Shown piece after piece: positions 8,835 through 17,238 of a DNA stretch of 60,740 nucleotides. Origin of the DNA: Sphingomonas sp. (lineage in GTDB: Bacteria; Pseudomonadota; Alphaproteobacteria; Sphingomonadales; Sphingomonadaceae); NCBI GenBank assembly GCA_002707985.1, contig PAOI01000005.1, positions 99,707 to 160,446 on the forward strand, given 5' to 3'. Position numbers and translations under genes: made by a program. Within the stretch, counting starts at the first letter, position 1. Every line of letters begins with the position of its first letter. Below the pieces are notes generated by a model. That model saw nothing but the letters and a program-made list of their open reading frames with translations, did not search any database and was not told where the DNA came from.

Positions 8835-8855
8835 TATTGAGATTGACTTGCAATA
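8835..8855. promoter_or_regulatory. Fur-like operator ahead of the DUF6628 gene
   Basis: The 21-base sequence TATTG-AGATTGACTTG-CAATA has perfect 5-base inverted ends and resembles iron-regulator (Fur) boxes of alphaproteobacteria. It sits between the folC stop and the DUF6628 start, where a promoter would be. The match is by eye only, and inner positions of the palindrome are imperfect. Confidence 0.45.
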
Positions 8856-8903
8856 GCATGTTTGCGACGCTCCCTTTCTCACAGCGCGAGAGGAGACAGA
8901 TTC

Positions 8904-9338
8904 GTGAACCACACCGCCGCAAAGACGCTCGCCGACGCGCTTCCGGTCTTGCAGCCCGACGATCCCGGCGCGCGCCTGCTCCTCTTTGGCGTCCGCCAGA
9001 TGGGCGCGCATGGGCTTAACGATGCGTGCGCGGCGCATGCGTTCATCATGGCATTTGGCAAGGATTTCCGTCGTCCGCTGCTGTTGCTCCGCGCGTTGAT
9101 GCAGGAAATGTCGGTCGCATCGTCCCGCCCGATCCAGATCGCGCCCTGGTGCTGCCCGCGGATGACCGCTGCGGAAGCGGCCGTACTCACGATCCTCGGC
9201 AAGGTGCGGCATAACCGTGCGGCTGCCGGACTGTTGCTCGACGATCTGCTCGGCTCTCGGGGCGTCGACGGCGTGCTTGCGACGGCACATGCGCTCTCCG
9301 AAAGTTTCGCCGATCTGGCGCTACCGCTGGAGCCCTGA
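8904..9338 (+). CDS. DUF6628 family protein
   Basis: A 144-residue protein starting at GTG 8904, six bases after an AGGAGA ribosome site. The frame extends further upstream, but without a better start. Recognisable features are ARLLLFGVRQMGAHGLNDA near residue 25, the RRPLLLLRALM segment, and IQIAPWCCPRMTAAEA near residue 80 with a Cys-Cys pair. I recognise it as a small sphingomonad family of unknown function (DUF6628). The Fur-like box upstream and the conserved cysteines make a link to iron or metal handling plausible, but this is inference. Its 3' end overlaps the opposing TPR gene by 18 bases. Confidence 0.75.
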   Translation: MNHTAAKTLADALPVLQPDDPGARLLLFGVRQMGAHGLNDACAAHAFIMAFGKDFRRPLLLLRALMQEMSVASSRPIQIAPWCCPRMTAAEAAVLTILGKVRHNRAAAGLLLDDLLGSRGVDGVLATAHALSESFADLALPLEP

Positions 9339-10082
9339 CGCGCGCAATTTGCGCAGTTCGTCCATCGCCCATCGGTACATGTTCGCATCGGCGGCGCGTT
9401 GTCTGCGGTCGAGCCGCTTCATCCGGCTCTCGACTTCCTCAAGCACGGCCAGCGCGTCACGATTCTGTCCAAGCCGGATCAGAAGCGCCGCATAGCGGCA
9501 GCGCGCTTCCTCACCGGGGGAGCGGGTGGCGACATCGGCATAGAGCGGAAGCGCCTCGTCTTCGCGCCCCAGATCTTCAAGGATGCGCGCGCGCAACAGC
9601 ATGCGCTGGTCGCGATCGCTCTGGATGGTCGCGGGTTCGAGTGCATCGAGTTCGTTGAGCGCCGCCTCGGTATCCCCAGCTTCGAACAGCGCTCTTGCAA
9701 GCCGCGCCTGGATAGCGGCATCGCCGCCGGCGCTGCGCGACAGCGCCTCGCGATAGAGCGGGATCGCTTCGTCCCAGCGCTCAAGGTCAGCCAGCGTATC
9801 GGCGACGCGAACCCGGTTCGCGACGGTGTCGGCAAGGTCGAGCTGATCGCGTGCCTCGCGCAATTCGCGCTGCGGGTCCAGCGTCTGAACCGCACGGGCA
9901 CGCGCGGCGCGCACATGGCGGTTGGCACCGCTCCCCGGCAGAATTTCGACCAGAAAATAGGCGACCGCGCTGACCAGCGGCAGAAAGATCAGCGCGAGCA
10001 CCCACAATCCGTTGCGTCCGTTGCGGATCACATGGACGATGCAGAATATCTGCACCAGCACCGTGGCGATGTAATAAGTCAT
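9321..10082 (-). CDS. Membrane-anchored TPR protein
   Basis: A 253-residue protein. Residues 1-55 contain two transmembrane segments (MTYYIATVLVQIFCIVHVI, then GLWVLALIFLPLVSAVAYFLVEI) of the type seen in phospholipase-D nuclease N-terminal anchors. The rest is alanine-rich tetratricopeptide-like helices (about 90-225), where leucine/alanine patterns such as AIPLYREAL and ALPLYADVA repeat. It probably acts as a membrane-bound protein scaffold. The ATG overlaps the stop of the upstream AmpG-like transporter gene (ATGA), so both belong to one message. The specific partner is unknown. Confidence 0.75.
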   Translation of the reverse strand: MTYYIATVLVQIFCIVHVIRNGRNGLWVLALIFLPLVSAVAYFLVEILPGSGANRHVRAARARAVQTLDPQRELREARDQLDLADTVANRVRVADTLADLERWDEAIPLYREALSRSAGGDAAIQARLARALFEAGDTEAALNELDALEPATIQSDRDQRMLLRARILEDLGREDEALPLYADVATRSPGEEARCRYAALLIRLGQNRDALAVLEEVESRMKRLDRRQRAADANMYRWAMDELRKLRASGLQR

Positions 10083-11872
10083 TTTGCCGGTTCAGCTTCG
10101 CCGTCGCCTCCATCCGACCGCGCGTCCCCCTCGCCTTCGATACCTGCGCTGCCCATTGACCGGTCGACCAGGCCGCTGCGGATCATCCACCAGAACAGGA
10201 CAACGCCGGGCAGCGCGATCACGAATGTGAAGATGTAAAAATTCACATATCCGATTGATTCGATCATCGCGCCGGCGGTCGTACCCGAAATGAAGCGCCC
10301 GACGATGCTGGCCGCCGCGGAAATCAGCGCATATTGCGCCGCCGTGTAACGCAGGTCCGTAAGCGCAGAGAAATAGGCGACAACCACGACGCCGCCGAAG
10401 CCGCTCGCGAAATTCTCGAAGAACATCGCGCCTGCCATGCCGAGATTCGAGTGGCCAAGCGCAGCGAGGCCGGCGAAGCTGATATTGGATACTGCCATCA
10501 GCACCAGGCTGAGCAGCACCGAATGCTTCATACCGATCCGCGCATAGAGAAACCCGCCCGCAAAAATGCCCACAAGATAGGCGAGAAAGCCGACCCCGAC
10601 ATCGTAAAAGGCAATCTCGTCATTGGTGAATCCAAGGTCATCGAACAACAAGCGCACGGTGAGCTGGCTCAGTGTGTCGCCGATCTTGTGGACGAGGATG
10701 AACAGCAGCACGATCAACGCGCCCTGGCGAGCGAAAAACTGGACAAACGGGCCCCATACCGAGCGCGCAACGTCGCCAACGCTTCGCCGCTCGATCGAAA
10801 CCTTGCGCCGCTCGGGTTCGCCGACGATCAGGCCGGTGATGACTGCGGGCAGCGCCAGCATCGCACAGGCGATATAGGCGATTTCCCAGCCCCCGCGCGC
10901 TGCGACCACCAAGGCGATCGCGCCGGCGCCCGCACTGCCGATGCGCCAGCCATATTGCGACATACCCGATCCGACGCCGAGCTGGCGTGGTTCGAGTATC
11001 TCGATGCGATAGGCGTCGATCACGATGTCGAACGTCGAACCGGCAACGCCCACAAGTATGGCGGCAAGCGCGGTATAGGCGATATCCTGGGTCGGGTTTG
11101 CCACCGCCAGATTGACGACGGCGGCGATCACAAACACTCCCGAGACAATCAGCCATGAAACACGCTGGCCAAGCTTTCCAAGGATGGGGATGCGAACGCC
11201 ATCGACGATCCACGCCCATAGCCATTTCAGGTTATAGACCAGAAATGCCAGCGTGAAGGCGGTAACCGTCGATTTGGTAATGCCGTCCTGGGCAAGCCGC
11301 GTCGTGAGCGTCGCGCCGATCATCGCATAGGGAAATCCCGACGAAATGCCGAGGGCTAGCGCAGCGAGCGGCCCGGTTTCAAAATATGGGCGGACGCCCT
11401 CGGGAAGTCCTTCGCGCCAGCGTCCGGGCGCGCCGTTCCGCGCGGCGAAATAAGCAGCAACGAACAAGAGCAACGTCGCCCAAAGCCCGCTGGCAGGGGA
11501 CACCTGCGCTTCGCGAAGTGGTCCGGGACCTGCGAACAGCGTATAAAGCGCGGCGATTGCCACTACGGAACCACCTACCACGGTTCCTGCAAGCACCATG
11601 CTCGCCCCGCCCCGCCCGCGACCGAATATACCGAAACCGATCGTCACCAGCACGATTGCAAGGCCGAGAAACAATGTCATGGACGGTGTCAGCAGCGCCG
11701 GCGCATCGCCCACGCCGGAAAGGCCCATGAGCAGATCGACGCCGCGAGCAGCGATGCTCTGATCCGCTGTCCGGATCCATAACCAGGGCAACAGCAGAAC
11801 AGGAAAAACAGCCGCGAGCGCTAGTAGCGCACCGCCCGTGAAAACTGACTTGCCTGCGGCTTCAGACTGCAT
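10079..11872 (-). CDS. AmpG-like MFS transporter with an N-terminal membrane extension
   Basis: A major-facilitator protein of the AmpG/PAT family, whose founder imports anhydromuropeptides for murein recycling. From about residue 155 the core shows PYFETGPLAALALGISSGFPYAM and then repeated transmembrane helices. The start is put at ATG 11872, eight bases after a GGGGAGGGG ribosome site; a GTG at 11905 is possible. About 150 residues with roughly four additional hydrophobic segments precede the AmpG-like core, which is more than the usual family start. The C-terminus is hydrophilic and acidic. It is coupled to the downstream TPR gene. Substrate specificity is inferred from family only. Confidence 0.8.
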   Translation of the reverse strand: MQSEAAGKSVFTGGALLALAAVFPVLLLPWLWIRTADQSIAARGVDLLMGLSGVGDAPALLTPSMTLFLGLAIVLVTIGFGIFGRGRGGASMVLAGTVVGGSVVAIAALYTLFAGPGPLREAQVSPASGLWATLLLFVAAYFAARNGAPGRWREGLPEGVRPYFETGPLAALALGISSGFPYAMIGATLTTRLAQDGITKSTVTAFTLAFLVYNLKWLWAWIVDGVRIPILGKLGQRVSWLIVSGVFVIAAVVNLAVANPTQDIAYTALAAILVGVAGSTFDIVIDAYRIEILEPRQLGVGSGMSQYGWRIGSAGAGAIALVVAARGGWEIAYIACAMLALPAVITGLIVGEPERRKVSIERRSVGDVARSVWGPFVQFFARQGALIVLLFILVHKIGDTLSQLTVRLLFDDLGFTNDEIAFYDVGVGFLAYLVGIFAGGFLYARIGMKHSVLLSLVLMAVSNISFAGLAALGHSNLGMAGAMFFENFASGFGGVVVVAYFSALTDLRYTAAQYALISAAASIVGRFISGTTAGAMIESIGYVNFYIFTFVIALPGVVLFWWMIRSGLVDRSMGSAGIEGEGDARSDGGDGEAEPAK

Positions 11873-11947
11873 GAAGCGAACCCCTCCCCGAACTTCTTGC
11901 GACACTAGGGGGCAGTGTAGTTCGCTGCAATGCTCGACGCGATGCGA

Positions 11948-12379
11948 TCAGGCCGCGCGGTCGAACAGGCTGAAGCGTGGGGGCAGCCTGCGGGGCTTTT
12001 CGCCGAGCACCATCGCCTCGATCGCTTCGATGGCGAGCAGCAAATCGCGTTGCTGATAGGGTTTGGCGAGGAAACCGGAGGCCAGCGCTTCGGCTTCGCC
12101 CGGGAAATGGCCGGTGACGAACAGCACCGGAATATCGCGCGCCATGGCTTCGCGCGCGACGTCAAGACCGCTGCCATCGGCCAGATTCACGTCGACCAGT
12201 ACAAGGTGGAGCACCTCTTCCGACGCGATCACCCGCACGGCGTGCGCGACGGAGTCCACTGTCGCGACCACTTCGAAGCCCTCGTCGCCGAGATAATGTT
12301 CGGTGTCGAATGCGATCAGCGGTTCGTCCTCGACCACCAACAGCCGCGCAAGGTGACGCTTCTTCTTTCCGAACAACAT
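11948..12379 (-). CDS. Stand-alone response regulator receiver protein
   Basis: A single CheY-like receiver domain of about 143 residues with no output domain. The acidic pair is in LLVVEDEPLIA, the phospho-acceptor Asp in LVLVDVNLADGSG, the conserved Thr in LFVTGH, and the Lys in FLAKPY. The chosen start gives MLFGKKK; an ATG twelve codons earlier (12415) is also open, and neither has a strong ribosome site. No histidine kinase gene is adjacent. The helix-5 side is short and ends in PPRFSLFDRAA. It probably signals by protein-protein contact with a partner encoded elsewhere. Confidence 0.85.
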   Translation of the reverse strand: MLFGKKKRHLARLLVVEDEPLIAFDTEHYLGDEGFEVVATVDSVAHAVRVIASEEVLHLVLVDVNLADGSGLDVAREAMARDIPVLFVTGHFPGEAEALASGFLAKPYQQRDLLLAIEAIEAMVLGEKPRRLPPRFSLFDRAA

Positions 12380-12471
12380 TTTATGCAGAACCACCCTTTC
12401 CCTCTCGCAACGCACCGAACGCGATTTCGATCATTTTTTCGTCAGCGACCGATCGCCCTGTTCGCATTGCT

Positions 12472-12500
12472 TTGGCTGGTGGCGACAAACTGGCTATAGG
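12472..12500 (+). promoter_or_regulatory. Probable promoter of the pseudouridine synthase gene (leaderless mRNA)
   Basis: TTGGCT (12472-12477) and TATAGG (12495-12500) are separated by 17 bases, a good sigma-70 type promoter. The GTG start codon lies eight bases after the -10 box, so the transcript should begin at or within a base or two of the start codon. No Shine-Dalgarno sequence is present. Confidence 0.5.
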
Positions 12501-12508
12501 CACGCCCC

Positions 12509-13702
12509 GTGTCCCTATCAAAGCCCCGAGAAGCGCAGCGAATCGCGAAGCTGCTGGCCCGTGCCGGAATTGCGTCGCGCCGTGAAATCGAACGCATGAT
12601 CGCCGAGGGGCGTATCGCCATCGACGGCGTTACGCTCGATACGCCTGCGACCCTGCTCACCTCGCTGCGCGGCGTCACCGTCGACGGCAAGCCGGTTCAG
12701 GCGCCTGCTCCTGCTCGCCTGTTCCGCTTTCACAAACCCTCTGGCGTGCTGACCGCGGCGAACGATCCGAAGGGGCGCGCGACGATTTACGACCGGCTGC
12801 CCGGAGATCTGCCCCGAGTGATGCCGGTGGGCCGGCTCGACCTCAATACCGAAGGGCTGTTGCTGATGACCACCGATGGCGGTCTCAAGCGCCAGCTCGA
12901 ACTGCCCGCAAGCGGTGTCGAACGCAGCTATCGCGCGCGTGCCTATGGCGATGTGACGCAGGCGCAGCTTGAGGAGCTGATGGACGGGATCGAGATCGAC
13001 GGGGTGCGATATGGCCCGATCGACGCCAATATGGAGCGCCGCACCGGGGCGAATGTCTGGATCGAACTGACGCTGACCGAAGGCAAGAATCGTGAGGTCC
13101 GCCGCGTGCTGGAGCATCTGGGGCTTCAGGTTTCGCGCCTGATCCGCACGCGATACGGCCCGTTCCTGCTCGCCGACCTGCCGACCGGCGCCGTCGATGA
13201 GATCCGGCAGCATGATCTGGTGCTGTTCCGCAAGACGCTCGACGCGCCGGGTGGCGGCAAGGCGGCGTCGAACCTGCAACTGGCGCACAAGCCCTATGTG
13301 CCGCCGGTAATCGCCGCTCCGGAAGCACCGAAGCCGAGCCGGACCGAGACCGATCCCCGGCGCAAGGCAGGGCGCGCTGGAGCCGCTGCCAAGTCCGGCG
13401 GGGCACCAGCCAAAAAGGATGCACGCCCCGGATCACGTCCCGGCGATCGGCGGCGTCCGCGGCCGGAAGGCGCCGAGGATCGGCCTCAGCGCGGAAAGCC
13501 GGGCAACCGCCCTGCCCGCGCTACCGACAAGCGAACGGAGGCCGCAAAGCCCGGCGCCACTGGGCCGCGTGCTGCGAACAGTGACAGGCGCCCGGCGCGT
13601 TCCCGCGATGGCGAGCAGGAAACGGGCAAACCGCGCAGCGCGCGTCCGCGTGCAGCGGCTCCAGGCAAGCGTCCGCCGCGTCCGCGCGGGCCGAGGCGCT
13701 GA
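12509..13702 (+). CDS. rluB: 23S rRNA pseudouridine synthase, RluB/RsuA family, with long disordered tail
   Basis: Isomerises uridine to pseudouridine in rRNA. Residues 9-55 form an S4 RNA-binding domain (IAKLLARAGIASRREIERMI). The RsuA/RluB catalytic motif GRLDLNTEGLLLMTTDG, with its Asp, is near residue 112, and GKNREVRRVLEHLG near residue 193 completes the fold at about residue 250. The remaining 140 residues are low-complexity Arg/Pro/Ala/Lys sequence, likely an RNA-binding disordered tail, a common addition in alphaproteobacteria. The GTG start fits the S4 domain and the promoter. The stop overlaps the rsmD ATG by one base. RluB rather than RluE or RsuA is the best guess. Confidence 0.88.
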   Translation: MSLSKPREAQRIAKLLARAGIASRREIERMIAEGRIAIDGVTLDTPATLLTSLRGVTVDGKPVQAPAPARLFRFHKPSGVLTAANDPKGRATIYDRLPGDLPRVMPVGRLDLNTEGLLLMTTDGGLKRQLELPASGVERSYRARAYGDVTQAQLEELMDGIEIDGVRYGPIDANMERRTGANVWIELTLTEGKNREVRRVLEHLGLQVSRLIRTRYGPFLLADLPTGAVDEIRQHDLVLFRKTLDAPGGGKAASNLQLAHKPYVPPVIAAPEAPKPSRTETDPRRKAGRAGAAAKSGGAPAKKDARPGSRPGDRRRPRPEGAEDRPQRGKPGNRPARATDKRTEAAKPGATGPRAANSDRRPARSRDGEQETGKPRSARPRAAAPGKRPPRPRGPRR

Positions 13703-14238
13703 TGCGGATCATTGCCGGATCGATGCGCGGCCGACCCTTGGTAGCGCCCAAGGGCCAGGCGACGCGCCCCACCGCCGATCGCACGCGCGAGGCGCTGTTT
13801 TCGATGCTCGCAAGCCGGTTGGGCGATTTCGAAGGGCTCGCCGTCGGTGACTTCTTCGCCGGATCGGGCGCACTGGGGTTCGAGGCGCTGTCGCGCGGCG
13901 CTGCTTCCTGCCTGTTCGTCGAACAGGATCGGGCGGCGCTCGATGCGCTGCGCGCCAATGCCGAGAAACTGGGCGTTCGCGCCGATATCCGCGCGACCTC
14001 CGTACTGGCACTAGGCCCCACCTCGACGCCACTCGACGTCATATTGATGGACCCGCCCTATGGCAGCGGCGCAGGGATGGTCGCGCTGGACAAGCTGTCG
14101 CGGCTCGGCTGGACCGGACCGGCAACCTGGATCAGCATCGAAACCGCGCGCGACGAAGCGGTCACCCTCGCCGGGTTCGATATCGATGCCGAGCGTGTGC
14201 ACGGCAAGGCGAAGATCACCTTGCTGCGTCAGGCCTGA
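13702..14238 (+). CDS. rsmD: 16S rRNA (guanine966-N2)-methyltransferase
   Basis: Methylates G966 of 16S rRNA using S-adenosylmethionine. The 178-residue protein has the family N-terminus MRIIAGSMRGRPL, the TRPTADRTREALF segment, the SAM-binding GDFFAGSGALGFEALSRGA at about 49-67, and the N-methyltransferase motif DPPYGSG near residue 117. It is translationally coupled to the pseudouridine synthase gene. Its 3' end overlaps the convergent methyltransferase gene by ten bases, so no terminator lies between them. Confidence 0.96.
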   Translation: MRIIAGSMRGRPLVAPKGQATRPTADRTREALFSMLASRLGDFEGLAVGDFFAGSGALGFEALSRGAASCLFVEQDRAALDALRANAEKLGVRADIRATSVLALGPTSTPLDVILMDPPYGSGAGMVALDKLSRLGWTGPATWISIETARDEAVTLAGFDIDAERVHGKAKITLLRQA

Positions 14239-15422
14239 CGGACGAACTTCGCCGCCAGTTCGACATGCGTCGACCAGCGGAACTGGCCGACCGGCTGCAC
14301 CCATTCGAGGCGATAGCCGCCTTGATGCAACGTCTCAGCATCGCGCGCGAAGGTGCTGGGATTACACGAAACATAGGCGATAGTCGGCGCAGCGGCTTTC
14401 GCCAGTTCGGCGATCTGGTCCTTGGCACCTGCGCGCGGCGGATCGAGGATGATCGCATCGAACCGATTGATGTCGTCTGTCATCAGCGGACGGCGGAACA
14501 GGTCGCGATGCTCGGCCAGCATCATCCGCTGCGCGCGCCCCGCCCCACTTTTCAGCGATAACAAGGCATCGCGTGCACCTTCGGCGGCGTACACCTTCGC
14601 CTTCGGGAACGAGAGCGCAAAAGTGCCGAGCCCGGCGAACAGGTCTGCAACCGCACCCGCGTCGCCCACCGCTTCGTTCACCGCTGAAACCAGCGCCGCC
14701 TCGCCTTCTGCCGTTGCCTGAAGAAACGCACCGATCGGGAACGGCACCGGAGCGCCGCCCAAAGTGATCGTGACCGGTTCGGGCTCCCATCGCGGCTGCG
14801 GTCCATAGCCATCGTCGATTGAGAGCCGGGCAAGCTTGTGCCGTCCGGCAAAGGCCGTCAGCGCCTCTGCATTGCTCAGCCCCTCGGCTTGCACGCCCGA
14901 GATACTGACATCGACACCCTGATCGACCAGCGTCAGCTGTACTTCGGCGCGCGACCGTCCGAGCATCGACGCCAGCAAACCGCGCAACGGCCCGATCAGC
15001 GCAAACAATTCGGGCGCGAGCACCCAGCATTCGGCAAGATCGATCAGATGATGGCTCGTCTGGCGCGTAAAGCCCAGATGCACCTGCCGTCCCCGCCGTT
15101 CGGCATGGAGCGTTGCCCGGCGGCGCGTGCGCGGCGGCGACAGCGCGGGCGCGCGGACATCGGTAGTGATACCATGCGCGGCAAGCGCGCCGGATATCCG
15201 CTGGGCGATGAAATCGGACCATGCAGCATCGTCGAGATGCTGAAGCTGGCATCCCCCGCATTCGGGAAAGTGACGGCATGGCGGTTCGCGATGGTGCGGG
15301 CCGGGCGTTACTGTGCCGTCGGCACTGACGTGATCCCCCGGCGCCGCCAGCGCGACATGGCGCCCGGATTGCGTCACGCCGTCACCGCGTGAGGCCACAT
15401 ATTCGATGATTTCCTGAGTCAC
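14229..15422 (-). CDS. Class I SAM-dependent uracil-C5 RNA methyltransferase (TrmA/RlmD family)
   Basis: A 397-residue RNA methyltransferase. The N-terminal TRAM-like part is followed by an iron-sulfur cysteine cluster, CRHFPECGGCQLQHL (about 68-82). The SAM site is VADLFAGLGTFAL, the motif LDPPRAGAKDQI contains the catalytic-region Asp-Pro-Pro, and YVSCNPSTFARD carries the nucleophilic Cys. The start is GTG 15422, overlapping the stop of the upstream NAD(P)HX repair gene (GTGA); the frame is open further upstream but without family similarity. RlmC/RlmD-type 23S rRNA or tRNA specificity cannot be decided here. Confidence 0.9.
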   Translation of the reverse strand: MTQEIIEYVASRGDGVTQSGRHVALAAPGDHVSADGTVTPGPHHREPPCRHFPECGGCQLQHLDDAAWSDFIAQRISGALAAHGITTDVRAPALSPPRTRRRATLHAERRGRQVHLGFTRQTSHHLIDLAECWVLAPELFALIGPLRGLLASMLGRSRAEVQLTLVDQGVDVSISGVQAEGLSNAEALTAFAGRHKLARLSIDDGYGPQPRWEPEPVTITLGGAPVPFPIGAFLQATAEGEAALVSAVNEAVGDAGAVADLFAGLGTFALSFPKAKVYAAEGARDALLSLKSGAGRAQRMMLAEHRDLFRRPLMTDDINRFDAIILDPPRAGAKDQIAELAKAAAPTIAYVSCNPSTFARDAETLHQGGYRLEWVQPVGQFRWSTHVELAAKFVRQA

Positions 15423-16828
15423 AGGCAATCGGCTATGGCGATGGGCAGCGCGTCGATCAAGCGGTCGGCATGGAACGCAGGGCCGCAATAATGGGCGGCG
15501 CGGCCATGAAGCCACACCGCGGCCGCTGCGACATGCAGCGGCGATGCCGCCCCGGCAGCAATGCGCGCGGCCAGAATGCCCGCCATAACATCGCCCGTAC
15601 CTGCGGTCGACAGCCATGTCGGCGCGTCCGTGGCAAGCACGGCATGCCCGTCCGGCGCAGCGATCACCGTATCTGCGCCTTTGTGCAGGAACGTCGCGCC
15701 GCTGGCTTCGGCTGCTTGTACCGTGCGGACGATCTTGCTGGCATCTGCCGCGCCGAACATTCGGTTGAACTCACCGGAATGCGGGGTCAGCCACGTCGCG
15801 GCGCTACGCCGGGAAATACGCTCGGCAGCGGATGTGCCGAGCAGGCTCAGTGCATCGCCATCGATTACGAGCGGATGGGCGCATGCCAGCGCCGCGTCGA
15901 TCCAGTCGCCGGCATCGCTGCCTCGGCCCAGTCCCGGACCGATCACGACCGCACTGATCCGATCGTCCTCCAGCAGCGCTGCGAGCGCTTCGCGCGAAGT
16001 CACGCATTTGCGAACGATAGCGTCGGGAGGCCCCTCGCCCGGATCGCGCCCTGCGAGAATGACATAGCCCGCCCCGCTCGCCGCCGCGGCGCCAGCGCAA
16101 AGCCGTGCTGCGCCGGGCATCTCTCCCTCGACAATCACAACGAGGCCGCGGGTATATTTGTTGGCATCCGGTGGTGGCGCTTCGATCCCGGGGCGCACCA
16201 GCGTTCGCCATTTCGACGCGACCGGAATGCCGATATCAGCATGCAGCACGGCGCCGCACTTCGCGCGCGCCTCGCCGATACAATGCGCCGGTTTGAGCGC
16301 GCCCAGCGCAACCGTGCAGTCCGCGCGTACCGGCGAATCCAGACCATCGCCGCTATCGGTATCGAAGCCGCTCGGGATATCGATCGAAAGGACGAAATCC
16401 GCGCCGTCAACCAACTTCGCCAGTTGCGCCGCGATATCCGGCGCGAAGGGCCGCGCCTTGCCGATGCCTAGCAGCCCGTCGATCAGGAACGGCCGCACCC
16501 CAGCGTCCTCGAGCGCGACCGTTGGCCCCGTCCAGCGCGCACGCATTTCCGCCGCGATTCCGGACTTCGGCTCACCCCAGGCGGCGACCATGACGTCAAG
16601 GCCGGCATCACCAAGCAACCGGGCCACGACATAGGCGTCCCCACCATTATTCCCCGGCCCCGCGAGCACCAGGACCGACCGGTTCATGGCAAAGCGCAGC
16701 GCTTCGCGCGCAACAGCGCGCCCGGCGCGCTCCATCAGGTCGCGTTGCGATATGCCGCTTGCGAAAACCGCTTCCTCGGCCCCGCGCATCGCTTCGGCAG
16801 AGACGACAGGAACGCCTGCAGGGATCAT
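15419..16828 (-). CDS. nnrDE: Bifunctional NAD(P)H-hydrate epimerase / ADP-dependent dehydratase
   Basis: Repairs hydrated NAD(P)H (NADHX/NADPHX): the YjeF N-terminal domain epimerises and the C-terminal ribokinase-like domain dehydrates. The 469-residue protein shows LAGPGNNGGDAYVVARLL (about 51-68) and the Asp-containing SIDIPSGFDTDSG in the epimerase half. The dehydratase half has VVIGPGLGRG, LTPHSGEFNRMF and the nucleotide-binding STAGTGDVMAGILAA. It begins at ATG 16828, overlapping the lipoprotein stop by four bases, and is coupled at its own stop to the methyltransferase gene. Confidence 0.95.
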   Translation of the reverse strand: MIPAGVPVVSAEAMRGAEEAVFASGISQRDLMERAGRAVAREALRFAMNRSVLVLAGPGNNGGDAYVVARLLGDAGLDVMVAAWGEPKSGIAAEMRARWTGPTVALEDAGVRPFLIDGLLGIGKARPFAPDIAAQLAKLVDGADFVLSIDIPSGFDTDSGDGLDSPVRADCTVALGALKPAHCIGEARAKCGAVLHADIGIPVASKWRTLVRPGIEAPPPDANKYTRGLVVIVEGEMPGAARLCAGAAAASGAGYVILAGRDPGEGPPDAIVRKCVTSREALAALLEDDRISAVVIGPGLGRGSDAGDWIDAALACAHPLVIDGDALSLLGTSAAERISRRSAATWLTPHSGEFNRMFGAADASKIVRTVQAAEASGATFLHKGADTVIAAPDGHAVLATDAPTWLSTAGTGDVMAGILAARIAAGAASPLHVAAAAVWLHGRAAHYCGPAFHADRLIDALPIAIADCL

Positions 16829-17238
16829 CGCTGCGCTGCCGGTTTCACTGTCGCGGGCAGCCGATAGCGATCGTTCCCGACCGCAACTTCGATCTCGTTT
16901 TCGCCGATCGGCGTCACGATGCTTGCTTCCGCGCCGTCGGCGGCGATTACGCCGCGCCCGTCCCTGGTGACGAGCAGCCGCCGGAAACCGCCGCTCGGCT
17001 GCCGGATCGTCAGATAGAGACCGTCCTGCGTCGGCGTGCGGTCGATCGTGCACACGCGCGAAAAGCCCGTGGCGCCATGCGGCGCGCACAGGATCTTTCC
17101 TTCGGCATTGGCCATCGCCTCCCGATTGGCCTGGTCCCCGGCCTCTTCGGCCTTGTCGCGCGGTTGCGGACCGCAGCCCGCGAGCAGCAACAAGGCGACA
17201 CAGAGAAAACGTGCCGGATCAGATGTCCGCGTAGACAT
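16825..17238 (-). CDS. Small lipoprotein
   Basis: A 137-residue protein with a lipoprotein signal: a basic N-terminus ([11 protein letters not shown]), hydrophobic [11 protein letters not shown], and the lipobox Cys at about residue 22. The mature part is hydrophilic, with two further cysteines (ILCAPHG and RVCTID) that could form a disulfide, and beta-rich repeats such as [17 protein letters not shown]. The product is probably anchored in a membrane facing the periplasm. The start lies within the last 20 bases of ilvD, and the stop overlaps nnrDE (ATGA). The family is not recognised. Confidence 0.75.
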   Translation of the reverse strand: MSTRTSDPARFLCVALLLLAGCGPQPRDKAEEAGDQANREAMANAEGKILCAPHGATGFSRVCTIDRTPTQDGLYLTIRQPSGGFRRLLVTRDGRGVIAADGAEASIVTPIGENEIEVAVGNDRYRLPATVKPAAQR

